From the NCBI RefSeq assembly GCF_029893805.1, contig NZ_JARXYP010000002.1, forward strand, positions 6,014,001 through 6,078,000: DNA of 64,000 bases, in the 5' to 3' direction. Positions 25,507 through 34,207 of this stretch are shown in pieces (the stretch's first letter is position 1; each line of letters begins with the position of its first letter). Under the pieces are notes generated by a model. It did no database searches. It saw only the letters and a program-made list of their open reading frames with translations, and was not told where the DNA came from. The DNA is from Streptomyces sp. SAI-135. Lineage in GTDB: Bacteria; Actinomycetota; Actinomycetes; Streptomycetales; Streptomycetaceae. Both the position numbers and the translations under genes were made by a program.

Positions 25507-26517
25507 TCAGTCCCCCTCGGTCCGTTCCCTCGTCGCCAGCAGCCGCCGCAGGGAGTACAGACGGGCCGGGTCGGCGTGGCCCTCGGCCACCCACTCGTCC
25601 AGCGCGCAGTCCGGCTCGTCATGACTGCACGCGCGCGGGCAGTTCTCGGTTCCCGGTTCCAGGTCCGGGAAGGCGTGGATCACCCGGGACGGATCCACGT
25701 GGTGCAGCCCGAAGGACCGTACGCCCGGGGTGTCGATCACCCAGCCGTCGTCGCCCGCCAGCGGAAGCGCCAGCGCCGAGGTCGTGGTGTGCCGGCCGCG
25801 GCCGGTCACCGCGTTCACATGGCCGGTCAGGCGCCTGCGGTCCTCCGGGACCAGCGCGTTGACCAGGGTCGTCTTGCCGACGCCCGAGTGGCCGACGAAC
25901 GCCGTGATCTTGCCGGCGAGCTGCTCGCGCACCCGCTCCGCCGCGTCGCCGTTCTCCAGTTCCTCGCGGCTGGTGACGACGTACGGGATGTCCAGGTCGC
26001 CGTAGAGCTCCAGGAGCTTGTCCGGCGGGGCCAGGTCCGACTTGGTCATCACCAGGAGCGGGGTGAGGCCGCCGTCGAAGGCGGCCACCAGGCAGCGGTC
26101 GATGAGCCGGGGACGGGGTTCCGGGTCGGCGAGGGCCGTGACGACGGCGAGCTGGTCGGCGTTGGCGACGACCACCCGCTCGTAGGGATCGTCGTCGTCG
26201 GCGGTACGGCGCAGGACCGATGTGCGTTCCTCGATGCGGACGATCCGCGCGAGGGTGTCCTTCTGGCCGGACAGGTCGCCGACCAGGGCCACCCGGTCGC
26301 CGACGATCGCCGCCTTGCGGCCCAGCTCGCGGGCCTTCATCGCCATGACGATCCGGTCGTCCACGAGAACGGTCAGGCGGCCCCGGTCGACCGTGAGGAC
26401 CATGCCCCAGGAGGCGTCCTCGTGCTTGGGCCGGATGTGGGTGCGAGGCCGGTTGCCCTTGCGGTTCGGGCGGCTGCGGATGTCGTCCTCGTCGGTGTGC
26501 TTGCCGTAGCGGCGCAT
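25507..26517 (-). CDS. rsgA: Ribosome small-subunit-dependent GTPase A
   Basis: A 336-residue circularly permuted GTPase. The G4 motif MTKSD comes first, then the P-loop GHSGVGKT, then G3 DTPG. An N-terminal OB fold precedes, and a C-terminal zinc region (CPRACSHDEPDC) follows. RsgA helps late maturation of the 30S subunit. It is 12 bases downstream of aroA in the same orientation, an arrangement common in actinobacteria. Complete length. Confidence 0.92.
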   Translation of the reverse strand: MRRYGKHTDEDDIRSRPNRKGNRPRTHIRPKHEDASWGMVLTVDRGRLTVLVDDRIVMAMKARELGRKAAIVGDRVALVGDLSGQKDTLARIVRIEERTSVLRRTADDDDPYERVVVANADQLAVVTALADPEPRPRLIDRCLVAAFDGGLTPLLVMTKSDLAPPDKLLELYGDLDIPYVVTSREELENGDAAERVREQLAGKITAFVGHSGVGKTTLVNALVPEDRRRLTGHVNAVTGRGRHTTTSALALPLAGDDGWVIDTPGVRSFGLHHVDPSRVIHAFPDLEPGTENCPRACSHDEPDCALDEWVAEGHADPARLYSLRRLLATRERTEGD

Positions 26518-26529
26518 GGCGTGGGTCCC

Positions 26530-27855
26530 CTACGCCTTCTCGCTCCCGAGCATCCCGCTCCACATGTCCGGGAAGTCCGGCAGGGTCTTGGCCGTCGTCG
26601 CGACGTTCTCGATCCGGACACCCTCGACCGCCAGGCCGATGATCGCGCCGGCCGTGGCCATGCGGTGGTCCTCGTAGGTGTGGAAGACCCCGCCGTGCAG
26701 CGGGCGCGGGCGGATGTGCAGGCCGTCGGCGGTCTCGGTCACGTCACCGCCGAGTTCGTTGATCTCCTTGGTGAGCGCGGCCAGCCGGTCCGTCTCGTGC
26801 AGGCGCAGATGGGCCACCCCGCGCAGGGTGGAGGGGGAGTCCGCGAGGGCCGCCACGGCCGCGATGCCGGGGGTCAGTTCGCCGACCTCGCCGAGGTCCA
26901 CGTCGATGCCGTGGATCGCACCCGAACCGGTGAACACCAGGCCGTAATCGGCGAGTTCGCAGGAACCGCCCATCTCGGTGAAGATCTCGCGCAGCCGGTC
27001 ACCCGGCTGGGTGGTGCGGGCCGGCCAGTCCGGGATCACGACCCGGCCGCCGGTCACCAGGGCGGCCGCCAGGAACGGCTGGGCGTTGGAGAGGTCGGGC
27101 TCGACCGTGAGGTCCCGGCCCAGCAGGGCGCCCGGCGTGACCCGCCAGACGTTCGGCTCGCCGCCCGACTCCGGGGTGTCGACCTGGGCGCCGACCGCGC
27201 GCAGCATGTCGACGGTCATGCGGATGTGCGGGAGGGACGGGAGCGAGGCGCCGACGTGCCGGACCTCGACGCCCTGGTTGAAGCGCGGGCCGGACAGCAG
27301 GAGCGCGCTCACGAACTGCGAGGACGAGGACGCGTCGATCTCGACCGGTCCCCCGTCCAGGGCACCCCCGCCGTGCACCGTGAGCGGCAGCGCGCCGCGG
27401 CCGTCGTCGTCGATCCGGGCGCCGAGGACGCGCAGGGCGTCGATCACGCCGTGCAGCGGGCGTTCGTAGGACCTCGGGTCGCCGTCGAAGCGGACGGGGC
27501 CGTCGGCGAGGGCGGCGACGGGGGGCAGGAAGCGCATCACGGTGCCGGCGTTGCCGACGTCCACGGTGGCCGGGCCGCGGAGGCCCGCCGGCAGGACGCG
27601 CCAGGTCTCACCGGTGCCGTCGGGGCCGACGCCTTCTTCGATGCCCACGCCCATCTCGCGCAGGGCCGCCGCCATGAGGAGGGTGTCCCGGGAGCGGAGG
27701 GGGCGGCGCAGCCAGCCGGGTTCGCTCGCGAGGGCGGCCAGGACGAGCGCGCGGTTGGTGACCGACTTTGACCCCGGCACGTGGACCGTTGCGTCGACGG
27801 CCCCGCTTGCTTGGGGGGCGGGCCAGGGGGTGTTGTCTGCGGGGTTCAAAGCCAT
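26530..27855 (-). CDS. aroA: 3-phosphoshikimate 1-carboxyvinyltransferase (EPSP synthase)
   Basis: A 441-residue enzyme joining phosphoenolpyruvate to shikimate 3-phosphate. Motifs: VPGSKSVTNRALVLAAL (substrate loop), DVGNAGTVMRFLPP (PEP-binding, corresponding to the LGNAGTAMR site), ASSSSQFVSALLL and a C-terminal HETDRLAAL with YEDHRMA. It is the first gene of an aroA-rsgA unit. The domain order is complete and the start at ATG 27855 is conserved (MALNPADNTPWPAP). Confidence 0.93.
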   Translation of the reverse strand: MALNPADNTPWPAPQASGAVDATVHVPGSKSVTNRALVLAALASEPGWLRRPLRSRDTLLMAAALREMGVGIEEGVGPDGTGETWRVLPAGLRGPATVDVGNAGTVMRFLPPVAALADGPVRFDGDPRSYERPLHGVIDALRVLGARIDDDGRGALPLTVHGGGALDGGPVEIDASSSSQFVSALLLSGPRFNQGVEVRHVGASLPSLPHIRMTVDMLRAVGAQVDTPESGGEPNVWRVTPGALLGRDLTVEPDLSNAQPFLAAALVTGGRVVIPDWPARTTQPGDRLREIFTEMGGSCELADYGLVFTGSGAIHGIDVDLGEVGELTPGIAAVAALADSPSTLRGVAHLRLHETDRLAALTKEINELGGDVTETADGLHIRPRPLHGGVFHTYEDHRMATAGAIIGLAVEGVRIENVATTAKTLPDFPDMWSGMLGSEKA

Positions 27856-27897
27856 GCGTTCACTTTAGTCGGGGGCCGCCTTTCGGGTGCCGCGCCA

Positions 27898-27926
27898 TCG
27901 TGGCTGGTCGCGTAGTCCCCGCGCCC
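27898..27926 (+). repeat. Dispersed intergenic repeat, copy 2
   Basis: TCGTGGCTGGTCGCG followed by TAGTCCCCGCGCCC, a degenerate copy of the element at 14.3 kb. It is located between aroA and the M50-like gene and partly abuts a hairpin. Confidence 0.65.
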
Positions 27927-27955
27927 GTGACGCCTGCCCCTGCGGGGCGCGTCAC
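27927..27955 (-). terminator. Hairpin at the 3' end of the M50-like gene
   Basis: GTGACGC (27927-27933) pairs with GCGTCAC (27949-27955), with an inner CCCC/GGGG pair. The stop codon of the peptidase gene is inside the stem. There is no clear U-tract. Confidence 0.5.
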
Positions 27956-28665
27956 ACCTCCAGGAGCCACCGGCCTCCACCGATGAGTGAGCACAGCGAC
28001 ACCGCGTGGAACAGGAACAACCACAGTCCCGCGGGCACGTTCGTCAGGCGGGACAACTGGTCCGCGTCCGAGTCGCCCGCCCCGCCCCGCGCCCGCTTCG
28101 CCTGTAGCTCGAAAGCGGGACGCACTCCGCCCAGCAGCAGGAACCACACCACCGCGTACGCGAAGGCCGCCTGCACCTGGGGCCCGGCGAGCCAGGACAC
28201 CACCACGAAGGTGCCGCCGGTGAGCAGCACCGTCAGCGCCCCGTACGCGTTGCGGATCATCACCAGCATCGCCACCAGCAGGGCCGTCGCCGCCCACAGC
28301 AGCAGGGTGATGCGGCCGGCGGCCAGCAGGGCGGCACCGCCGAGGCCGAGCAGCGGGGGAGCGGTGTAACCGGCCGCGGCGGTGAGGATCATGCCGATGC
28401 CGGTCGGCTTGCCCCGGCTGACCGTGAGGCCGCTGGTGTCGGAGTGCAGCCGTATGCCGGTGAGCTGACGTCCGGTCAGCAGGGCGACCAGACCGTGGCC
28501 GCCCTCGTGGGCGATGGTGACGGCGTTGCGCGACAGGCGCCACAGCGGATGCGGGACCACGATGGCCAGCGCCGCCACCAGGGTGGCCAGCACCACCCAC
28601 AGGTCGGGGTCGGGCTGGAGGCCGGTGACCTCGTCCCAGAGAGAGGTCGCTGTGCTGGTGTCCAT
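27952..28665 (-). CDS. M50-like membrane metallopeptidase
   Basis: A 237-residue protein with six or so hydrophobic helices. The zinc motif HEGGH lies in NAVTIAHEGGHGLVAL, near residue 55. The later DPDxxx-type acidic ligand of S2P proteases is not obvious, so activity is uncertain. This matches the M50B-like family found singly in streptomycetes. It is divergent from the HMCES gene with a 50-base gap. Function unknown. Confidence 0.8.
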   Translation of the reverse strand: MDTSTATSLWDEVTGLQPDPDLWVVLATLVAALAIVVPHPLWRLSRNAVTIAHEGGHGLVALLTGRQLTGIRLHSDTSGLTVSRGKPTGIGMILTAAAGYTAPPLLGLGGAALLAAGRITLLLWAATALLVAMLVMIRNAYGALTVLLTGGTFVVVSWLAGPQVQAAFAYAVVWFLLLGGVRPAFELQAKRARGGAGDSDADQLSRLTNVPAGLWLFLFHAVSLCSLIGGGRWLLEV

Positions 28666-28715
28666 GTTTCCCGGTGGCTCCCTCTCGTCGTACGGAGTCT
28701 GGCAGTGTGGCACGT

Positions 28716-29531
28716 ATGTGCGGACGGTATGCAGCCAGTCGTGGGCCCGAGGATCTCGCAGGAATCTTTGAGATCGAGAAGTGGGAACCCGAGGAGACCC
28801 TGGAGCCCGACTACAACGTGGCCCCGACCAAGGAGGTCTATGCCGTCCTCGACCGTCCCCTGAAGGACGTCGAGGACCCGCGGCCGGTTCGGCAGCTGCG
28901 GAAGCTCAAGTGGGGCCTGGTCCCGAGCTGGTCGAAGACACCCGAGGGCGCGGCCCGGATGATCAACGCCCGCGCGGAGACCGTGCACGAGAAGCCCTCG
29001 TACAAGAGGGCCTTCGCCACCCGCCGCTGCATCATCCCGGCCGACGGCTACTACGAGTGGGTCACCGCCGCCGGCGAGCGGGAGCTGGAGGCCGAGGGGA
29101 AGAAGAAGCGGCCACGCAAGCAGCCCTACTTCGTGCTGCCCGCCGACGGCTCGGTGTTCGCGATGGCCGGGCTGTACGAGTTCTGGCGGGACAAGACCCT
29201 GCCCGACGACCACCCGCAGGCCTGGTGGACCACCTGCTCGGTGATCACCACCGAGGCCGAGACCGGCCCGCTCGCCGTCTCCCCTGCCGACGGCCCGCGC
29301 TCCCTGGCCGACATCCACCCCCGGATGCCGCTGATGCTGACCCCGGACCGCTGGGACACCTGGCTCGACCCGTCCCGCACCGACCTCGACGACCTGCGCT
29401 CCCTGCTCGCGCCGCCGCCCGAGGGGCTGATGCGGGCCTACCCGGTGAGCACGGCCGTCAGCAACGTCCGCAACAACGGGCCGGAGCTGCTGAAGGAGCT
29501 CGACGGCCCCGAAGAGGGCACACTCTTCTGA
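28716..29531 (+). CDS. SOS response-associated protein (HMCES/YedK family)
   Basis: A 271-residue SRAP-domain protein. The catalytic Cys2 is in MCGRY immediately after the initiator methionine, and the active-site glutamate lies in DGYYEW, with NARAET and HPRMP also conserved. The family crosslinks to abasic sites in single-stranded DNA and protects them. Start ATG 28716 is fixed by Cys2. The next gene begins one base after its stop, so they are probably co-transcribed. Confidence 0.92.
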   Translation: MCGRYAASRGPEDLAGIFEIEKWEPEETLEPDYNVAPTKEVYAVLDRPLKDVEDPRPVRQLRKLKWGLVPSWSKTPEGAARMINARAETVHEKPSYKRAFATRRCIIPADGYYEWVTAAGERELEAEGKKKRPRKQPYFVLPADGSVFAMAGLYEFWRDKTLPDDHPQAWWTTCSVITTEAETGPLAVSPADGPRSLADIHPRMPLMLTPDRWDTWLDPSRTDLDDLRSLLAPPPEGLMRAYPVSTAVSNVRNNGPELLKELDGPEEGTLF

Positions 29532-29532
29532 C

Positions 29533-30171
29533 GTGACCAAAGAGACCTCCGAGATCATCGGCACCGAGGCCGGGGACGCCCGCATCACCTGGCACCCGGC
29601 GAAGAGGGCACGGCTCGTGCTGGCCGTCAGCCACGGCGCCGGCGGCGGGATCGAGGCGCGGGACCTCCAGGCACTCGCCGGGGCCCTCCCCGGTCACGGG
29701 GTGAGCGTGGCGCTGGTCGAGCAGCCCTGGCGGGTGGCCGGCAAGAAGCTCGCGCCGGCCCCGAAGACCCTGGACGCGGGATGGCGGGGACTGTGGCCCG
29801 CCCTCGCCCGCCCCGGCCTGCCGGTGATCTCCGGCGGGCGCAGCGCGGGCGCCCGGGTCGCCTGCCGTACCGCCGTGGAGCTGGGCGCCGCAGCGGTCCT
29901 CGCCCTGAGCTTCCCGCTGCACCCGCCGGGCAGGCCGGAGAAGTCGCGCGCCGGGGAACTGCTCGGATCCGGGGTGCCCACCCTGGTCGTCCAGGGCGGC
30001 AACGACCCCTTCGGGAAGCCGGAGGAGTTCCCGCACGGTCCCTTCGAACTGGTCGAGGTGCCCCACGGCGATCACGGCTTCGCCGTGCCGAAACGGGCGG
30101 CGATCACCCAGGACGAGGCCGTGACGGTCATCACGGACGCGGTCGTGAAGTGGACCGGGTCACTGGGGTGA
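29533..30171 (+). CDS. Alpha/beta-hydrolase, KANL3/Tex30-like
   Basis: A 212-residue protein with GTG start 29533, 1 base after the HMCES stop. The nucleophile elbow is GGRSAGAR; the acid is probably the Asp in QGGNDPFG and the base His in GDHGFAVP, giving a Ser-Asp-His triad. SHGAGGG near residue 35 forms the oxyanion region. The family (dienelactone hydrolase-like, TEX30) has undefined substrates. sigR follows after a 92-base gap that holds a sigma-R promoter. Confidence 0.8.
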   Translation: MTKETSEIIGTEAGDARITWHPAKRARLVLAVSHGAGGGIEARDLQALAGALPGHGVSVALVEQPWRVAGKKLAPAPKTLDAGWRGLWPALARPGLPVISGGRSAGARVACRTAVELGAAAVLALSFPLHPPGRPEKSRAGELLGSGVPTLVVQGGNDPFGKPEEFPHGPFELVEVPHGDHGFAVPKRAAITQDEAVTVITDAVVKWTGSLG

Positions 30172-30177
30172 AACCCC

Positions 30178-30204
30178 GGGAATGCTGAGCCGCGAACCTC
30201 TGTT
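30178..30204 (+). promoter_or_regulatory. Sigma-R-dependent promoter sigRp2
   Basis: GGGAAT (30178-30183), 18 bases, GTT (30202-30204), identical in layout to the sigma-R consensus. It drives the transcript that includes the upstream ATG at 30264. This is the described autoregulatory p2 promoter of sigR. Confidence 0.85.
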
Positions 30205-30263
30205 GAGGCGGACAGAAGCGCTGAGGAACAGCGCAGACCGTCGTAGGAGAGGAAGTCCGCCGC

Positions 30264-31112
30264 ATGGGTTCGACCTTCTGCCCGAGCCGCAGCAGCCGCG
30301 CTGACCTGGACTGGACGGTGCTGCATGCGGCCAAGACCACCCCGATTCGAGGGGCGGCCGGGACGGGTAGTCGTCTATCCTCCAATTCCGGTGGCACCGG
30401 TTTCGTTGCTGCCCGGAATCTTGAGGAGGTGGGTCCGGTCACTGGGATCGACGCAGGGACCGACAACGGCCAGGCGGAGCTGCCCGAGGGCCAGGGCGCG
30501 AGCACGGAGTCGACCGCGGAGCGCACCGCGCGCTTCGAGCGGGACGCGCTCGAATTCCTCGACCAGATGTACTCGGCCGCCCTGCGCATGACGCGCAACC
30601 CGGCCGACGCCGAAGACCTGGTGCAGGAGACGTACGCGAAGGCGTACGCGTCCTTCCACCAGTTCCGTGAGGGGACCAACCTCAAGGCGTGGCTGTACCG
30701 GATCCTCACCAACACGTTCATCAACTCGTACCGCAAGAAGCAGCGCGAACCCCAGCGCTCCGCGGCCGAGGAGATCGAGGACTGGCAGCTCGCGCGAGCC
30801 GAGTCGCACATGTCGACCGGGCTGCGCTCCGCCGAGTCGCAGGCGCTCGACCACCTGCCCGACTCGGACGTGAAGGAAGCGCTGCAGGCGATCCCCGAGG
30901 AATTCCGTATCGCCGTCTACCTCGCTGACGTAGAGGGCTTTGCGTACAAGGAGATCGCGGACATCATGGGGACACCCATCGGTACGGTGATGTCCCGCCT
31001 GCACCGCGGCCGCCGTCAACTGCGCGGCATGTTGGAGGACTACGCGCGCGAGCGCGGGCTCGTCCCGGCCGGTGCCGGGGAGTCGAACGAAGCGAAAGGC
31101 TCGGGCTCATGA
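30264..31112 (+). CDS. sigR: Thiol-stress ECF sigma factor SigR (long and short isoforms)
   Basis: An ECF sigma factor with region 2 (DALEFLDQMYSAALRMTRN, DLVQETYAKAY, LKAWLYRILTNTFIN) and region 4 (IPEEFRIAVYLADVEG, YKEIADIMGTPIGTVMSRLHRGR). Two starts are visible. ATG 30264 gives a 282-residue form with a 55-residue N-terminal extension; GTG 30429 gives 227 residues, the length of classical sigma-R. Family work describes the long unstable isoform, made from the sigma-R-dependent upstream promoter, as a transient amplifier. It activates thioredoxin, mycothiol and proteolysis genes. It overlaps rsrA by 4 bases (ATGA). Confidence 0.95.
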   Translation: MGSTFCPSRSSRADLDWTVLHAAKTTPIRGAAGTGSRLSSNSGGTGFVAARNLEEVGPVTGIDAGTDNGQAELPEGQGASTESTAERTARFERDALEFLDQMYSAALRMTRNPADAEDLVQETYAKAYASFHQFREGTNLKAWLYRILTNTFINSYRKKQREPQRSAAEEIEDWQLARAESHMSTGLRSAESQALDHLPDSDVKEALQAIPEEFRIAVYLADVEGFAYKEIADIMGTPIGTVMSRLHRGRRQLRGMLEDYARERGLVPAGAGESNEAKGSGS

Positions 31113-31420
31113 GCTGCGGAGAGCCGCACGAGACGGACTGCAGTGAGGTACTCGATCATCTCTACGAGTTCCTCGACAGCGAGATGCCGGACGTCGATCG
31201 CGCCAAGTTCAAGCAGCACTTCAACGAGTGCTCGCCGTGCCTGGAGAAGTACGGTCTCGAAGAGGCCGTGAAGAAGCTCGTCAAGCGGTGCTGCGGTCAC
31301 GACGACGTGCCCACGGACCTGCGCGCCAAGGTCCTGGGGCGGCTCGACCTGATCCGCTCGGGACAGGCCGTGCCGGAGCACGACGTGACGGCCTCGCCGG
31401 CGACTCCGCAGGAGTCCTGA
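31109..31420 (+). CDS. rsrA: Redox-sensitive zinc anti-sigma factor RsrA
   Basis: A 103-residue protein of the ZAS family. The HX3CX2C motif is His37, Cys41, Cys44; other cysteines are at 3, 11, 61 and 62. Cys11, Cys41 and Cys44 correspond to the redox switch. The reduced, zinc-bound form holds sigma-R; disulfide stress releases zinc and the sigma factor. The start overlaps the sigR stop, ensuring stoichiometric production. Complete and canonical. Confidence 0.95.
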   Translation: MSCGEPHETDCSEVLDHLYEFLDSEMPDVDRAKFKQHFNECSPCLEKYGLEEAVKKLVKRCCGHDDVPTDLRAKVLGRLDLIRSGQAVPEHDVTASPATPQES

Positions 31421-31530
31421 GCCGCCGTCGTTCACTCGAACGTGCTAATCGGCAGGTGATCACCCCGCGCCGCCTCCCCTCACCGCCCTAGGCTCCTGGC
31501 AGCTGTGCGGACTGGGGCTGGAGGGGCGAC

Positions 31531-32847
31531 ATGGAGGCGGTACCGGCACGCGCGCGTGCGTACGTCGCCTGTGTCGCCGCAGCCGCACTGCTCTGTCTGC
31601 TGCCGCTGCCGGCCGTCCGCCCCCACGCGTGGGCGCTCGCGCTGCTCGCCGCGCTGTACGCGGGCTGCGAGCGGGCCACCGCCCGGTGGCGGTTCACCGG
31701 CACCTTCTGTCCCGTCCTGCTCGCCGGCGCCTTTCTGCTGCCGCCCCCGGCAGCCGCCCTCGTGGCCCTGCCGGGGGCGCTGCTGTCCCCGGTCGAGCGG
31801 AGGCCGCGGGGACTGCGCCGGATCTGGCGGGCCGCACAGCTCGTGGTGAGCGTGTGGGCGGCCGCGCGGGTGCACGGGGCGACCGGCGGCCGGGACGCGG
31901 TCGAGGCCTCCGACTTCCCGTACGCGCTCCTCCCGGCGGGGATCGCTGTGCTCGTCTTCTGCCTGGTGCTGAGCACGCTGGACGGGGGGATCCTGGCGCT
32001 CGCCGACCGGATCCCCGTACGGCGGGCCTGGCGCGGGCTGTTCCTCCGCTCCCTCGCCCCCGTCGCCGTGCACGGACTGGCCGGGCTGATGATGGCCGTG
32101 CTGTGGCGCAGCCCCTACGGTCCGGTCGCCGCCCTGCTCGTGCTGCTGCCGATGTGCGTGTCCTGGTGGGTGTTCGCCCAGTACCACCGGGAGCGGGCCG
32201 CCCACCAGGCCACCATCCGGGCACTGGTGCAGGCCGTCGACATCAAGGACGAGTACACGCGCGGGCACAGCGAGCGCGTCGGACAGGCGTCGATGATGAT
32301 CGCGCGGGAGCTCGGCATGGACGACGCCCGTACCGAGGTGCTGCGGTTCGCGGGGATCCTGCACGACGTGGGCAAGCTCGGGGTGCCGACCCGGCTGCTC
32401 AGGAAGGACGGGCCGCTGACCCCCGAGGAGCGGCGGATCATCGAGCTGCATCCCGAGTACGGGCACGAGATGGTCCGGGGCATCTCCTTCCTCGGCGAGG
32501 CCCGGGCCGCCGTCCTGCACCATCACGAGCGGCTGGACGGCAGCGGGTACCCGTACGGACTGGTGGGCGGTCAGATCCCGGAATCGGCACGGGTGGTGGC
32601 CGTGGCCGACGCCTTCGACGCGATGACCTCCACCCGCTCCTACCGGCGGGCCCGGCCCGTAGGCGCCGCGCTCGAGGAGCTGGAGCGGTGCGCCGGCAGC
32701 CAGTTCGACCCCCGCATGGTGACGGCCCTGGTCCGCGCGCTGGCCCGGCACGGCTGGCATCCGGCGGTCACGGCCGACGAACCGGACGGGGCCGGTGTGC
32801 CGCGTCCCCGGCCGGCCGTCCCGGGACGGCCGGGAGCGCGCCGGTGA
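31531..32847 (+). CDS. Membrane-anchored HD-GYP domain phosphohydrolase
   Basis: A 438-residue protein. The N-terminal 200 residues contain about six transmembrane helices. The HD-GYP domain begins near residue 225: DEYTRGHSERV, GILHDVGKLGVP (HD metal pair) and HHHERLDGSGYP, which holds the GYP signature. HD-GYP proteins hydrolyse cyclic di-GMP or related cyclic nucleotides. The C-terminus is proline/arginine-rich. The next gene overlaps by GTGA and encodes a related protein. The first 14 residues (MEAVPARARAYVAC) precede the first helix. Confidence 0.85.
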   Translation: MEAVPARARAYVACVAAAALLCLLPLPAVRPHAWALALLAALYAGCERATARWRFTGTFCPVLLAGAFLLPPPAAALVALPGALLSPVERRPRGLRRIWRAAQLVVSVWAAARVHGATGGRDAVEASDFPYALLPAGIAVLVFCLVLSTLDGGILALADRIPVRRAWRGLFLRSLAPVAVHGLAGLMMAVLWRSPYGPVAALLVLLPMCVSWWVFAQYHRERAAHQATIRALVQAVDIKDEYTRGHSERVGQASMMIARELGMDDARTEVLRFAGILHDVGKLGVPTRLLRKDGPLTPEERRIIELHPEYGHEMVRGISFLGEARAAVLHHHERLDGSGYPYGLVGGQIPESARVVAVADAFDAMTSTRSYRRARPVGAALEELERCAGSQFDPRMVTALVRALARHGWHPAVTADEPDGAGVPRPRPAVPGRPGARR

Positions 32848-34103
32848 GCGCGCCCGGGTCGCCCCGCCGGCCTCCGCCGCTGCTCGCCCCCGTCCACGGC
32901 TGCGCCGCCCTCCTCGCCCTCGGCTCCCTCGGCTTCGTCCTGTGGACCGGTCTCGAGGAGCGCGGCACCGCCCTCGCCTTCGGAGTGCTGATCACCGTCG
33001 GTGAGCTCAACCGGCGCAGCGGCCCCCACGTCAGGGAGGCCGCGCCGCTCGGTGCCGCCGGGGCGCTGTCGTACGCCCTGCTCGGCGAGAACGCCGGCGT
33101 TCCCACGCACCACGGCGTCGCCCAGGTCGTCACCGTCGTCCTCGCCGCCTCCCTCGTCGGCAGCGTGCCGCACGTCGGGCGCGGGCAGGGCCCCACCGCC
33201 GACCAGCTCTGCCGCCGCGTGCTCACCGTCGGGTTCGCCGCCGTGTGCTTCCAGCCCCTGTACAACCAGGGGACGTTCACCCGGTGGAGCGGCCCCGCCT
33301 ACGCCCTGCTCCTGCTCGCCCTGCTCTCGCTGACCGCGCTGTGCGACGCCGTGCTCGCGGCCGCCCTGGCGCACTCCCGCACCCGCTGGCCCTTCGGCCC
33401 GCTGCTCCGGGACGAGCTGCGGGCCCTGCTCGGCATCGGGTCCGCCGTCGTCGCCACCGGGGCCGTCATGGCGCTCGCGGTCGCCGTCGCGGGCCTGTGG
33501 GCGCTGCCCGTCTTCTCGGTGCCGCTGCTGCTCACCCAGCTCTCCGTCCGCCGGTACGCCGCCGTCCGCTCCACCTACCGGCAGACCATCGCCTCCCTGG
33601 CCCGCGCCACCGAGATCGCCGGGTACACACCGGCCGGGCACGCCCGCAGGGTCGCCGCGCTCAGCCGGGAGGTGGGGCGCGACCTGGGGTTGTCCCGGCC
33701 CGAGCTCACCGTCCTGGAGTACGCCGCCCTCATGCACGACATCGGTCAGCTCAGCCTCGTCGACCCGGTCCCCGCGGGCGCCACCGCCGCCCTGCCGCTC
33801 GCCGAGCAGCGCCGCATCGCGCTCCTCGGCGGGGCCGTCGTACGGCAGACGGGCGTCGACGCGGCCGTTGCCGTGGTCGTGGAGCGGCAGGCCGACCCCT
33901 GCCGGGAGCAGCCGCTGGCCGCCCGGATCGTGCGGGCCGTGAACGCCTACGAGGAGAAGGCACGGGACGCCGGACCCGGCGGGCCGCTGACCGCGCTCGA
34001 GGAGCTGCGCCTGGGCACCGCGGGGGACTACGCTCCGGAGGTCGTGGAGGCGCTGGCCCGGGTGCTGTCGAGAGACTGTCTGACCTCGCCCGCGACGGGG
34101 TAA
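32844..34103 (+). CDS. Membrane HD-domain protein (degenerate HD-GYP relative)
   Basis: A 419-residue protein from GTG 32844, overlapping the previous stop. Helices fill the first 235 residues. The C-terminal HD region keeps HARRVAAL and YAALMHDIGQLSLVDPV, but the downstream HHERxDGxGYP segment is missing: the equivalent position reads VVVERQADPCREQPLAAR. It therefore looks like a paralogue of the preceding gene that lost the GYP part, possibly a regulatory partner. Translational coupling suggests a complex of the two proteins. Confidence 0.8.
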   Translation: MSAPGSPRRPPPLLAPVHGCAALLALGSLGFVLWTGLEERGTALAFGVLITVGELNRRSGPHVREAAPLGAAGALSYALLGENAGVPTHHGVAQVVTVVLAASLVGSVPHVGRGQGPTADQLCRRVLTVGFAAVCFQPLYNQGTFTRWSGPAYALLLLALLSLTALCDAVLAAALAHSRTRWPFGPLLRDELRALLGIGSAVVATGAVMALAVAVAGLWALPVFSVPLLLTQLSVRRYAAVRSTYRQTIASLARATEIAGYTPAGHARRVAALSREVGRDLGLSRPELTVLEYAALMHDIGQLSLVDPVPAGATAALPLAEQRRIALLGGAVVRQTGVDAAVAVVVERQADPCREQPLAARIVRAVNAYEEKARDAGPGGPLTALEELRLGTAGDYAPEVVEALARVLSRDCLTSPATG

Positions 34104-34207
34104 CCCATGGGTAATGAGCGCCCTTCCAAGCACACGTGGTTGGATGCGGGAGAGAGGGTGTCCGGGGGCACAGCCAGCCCACTCGACGGAACCGGCAGGC
34201 GGGAATC

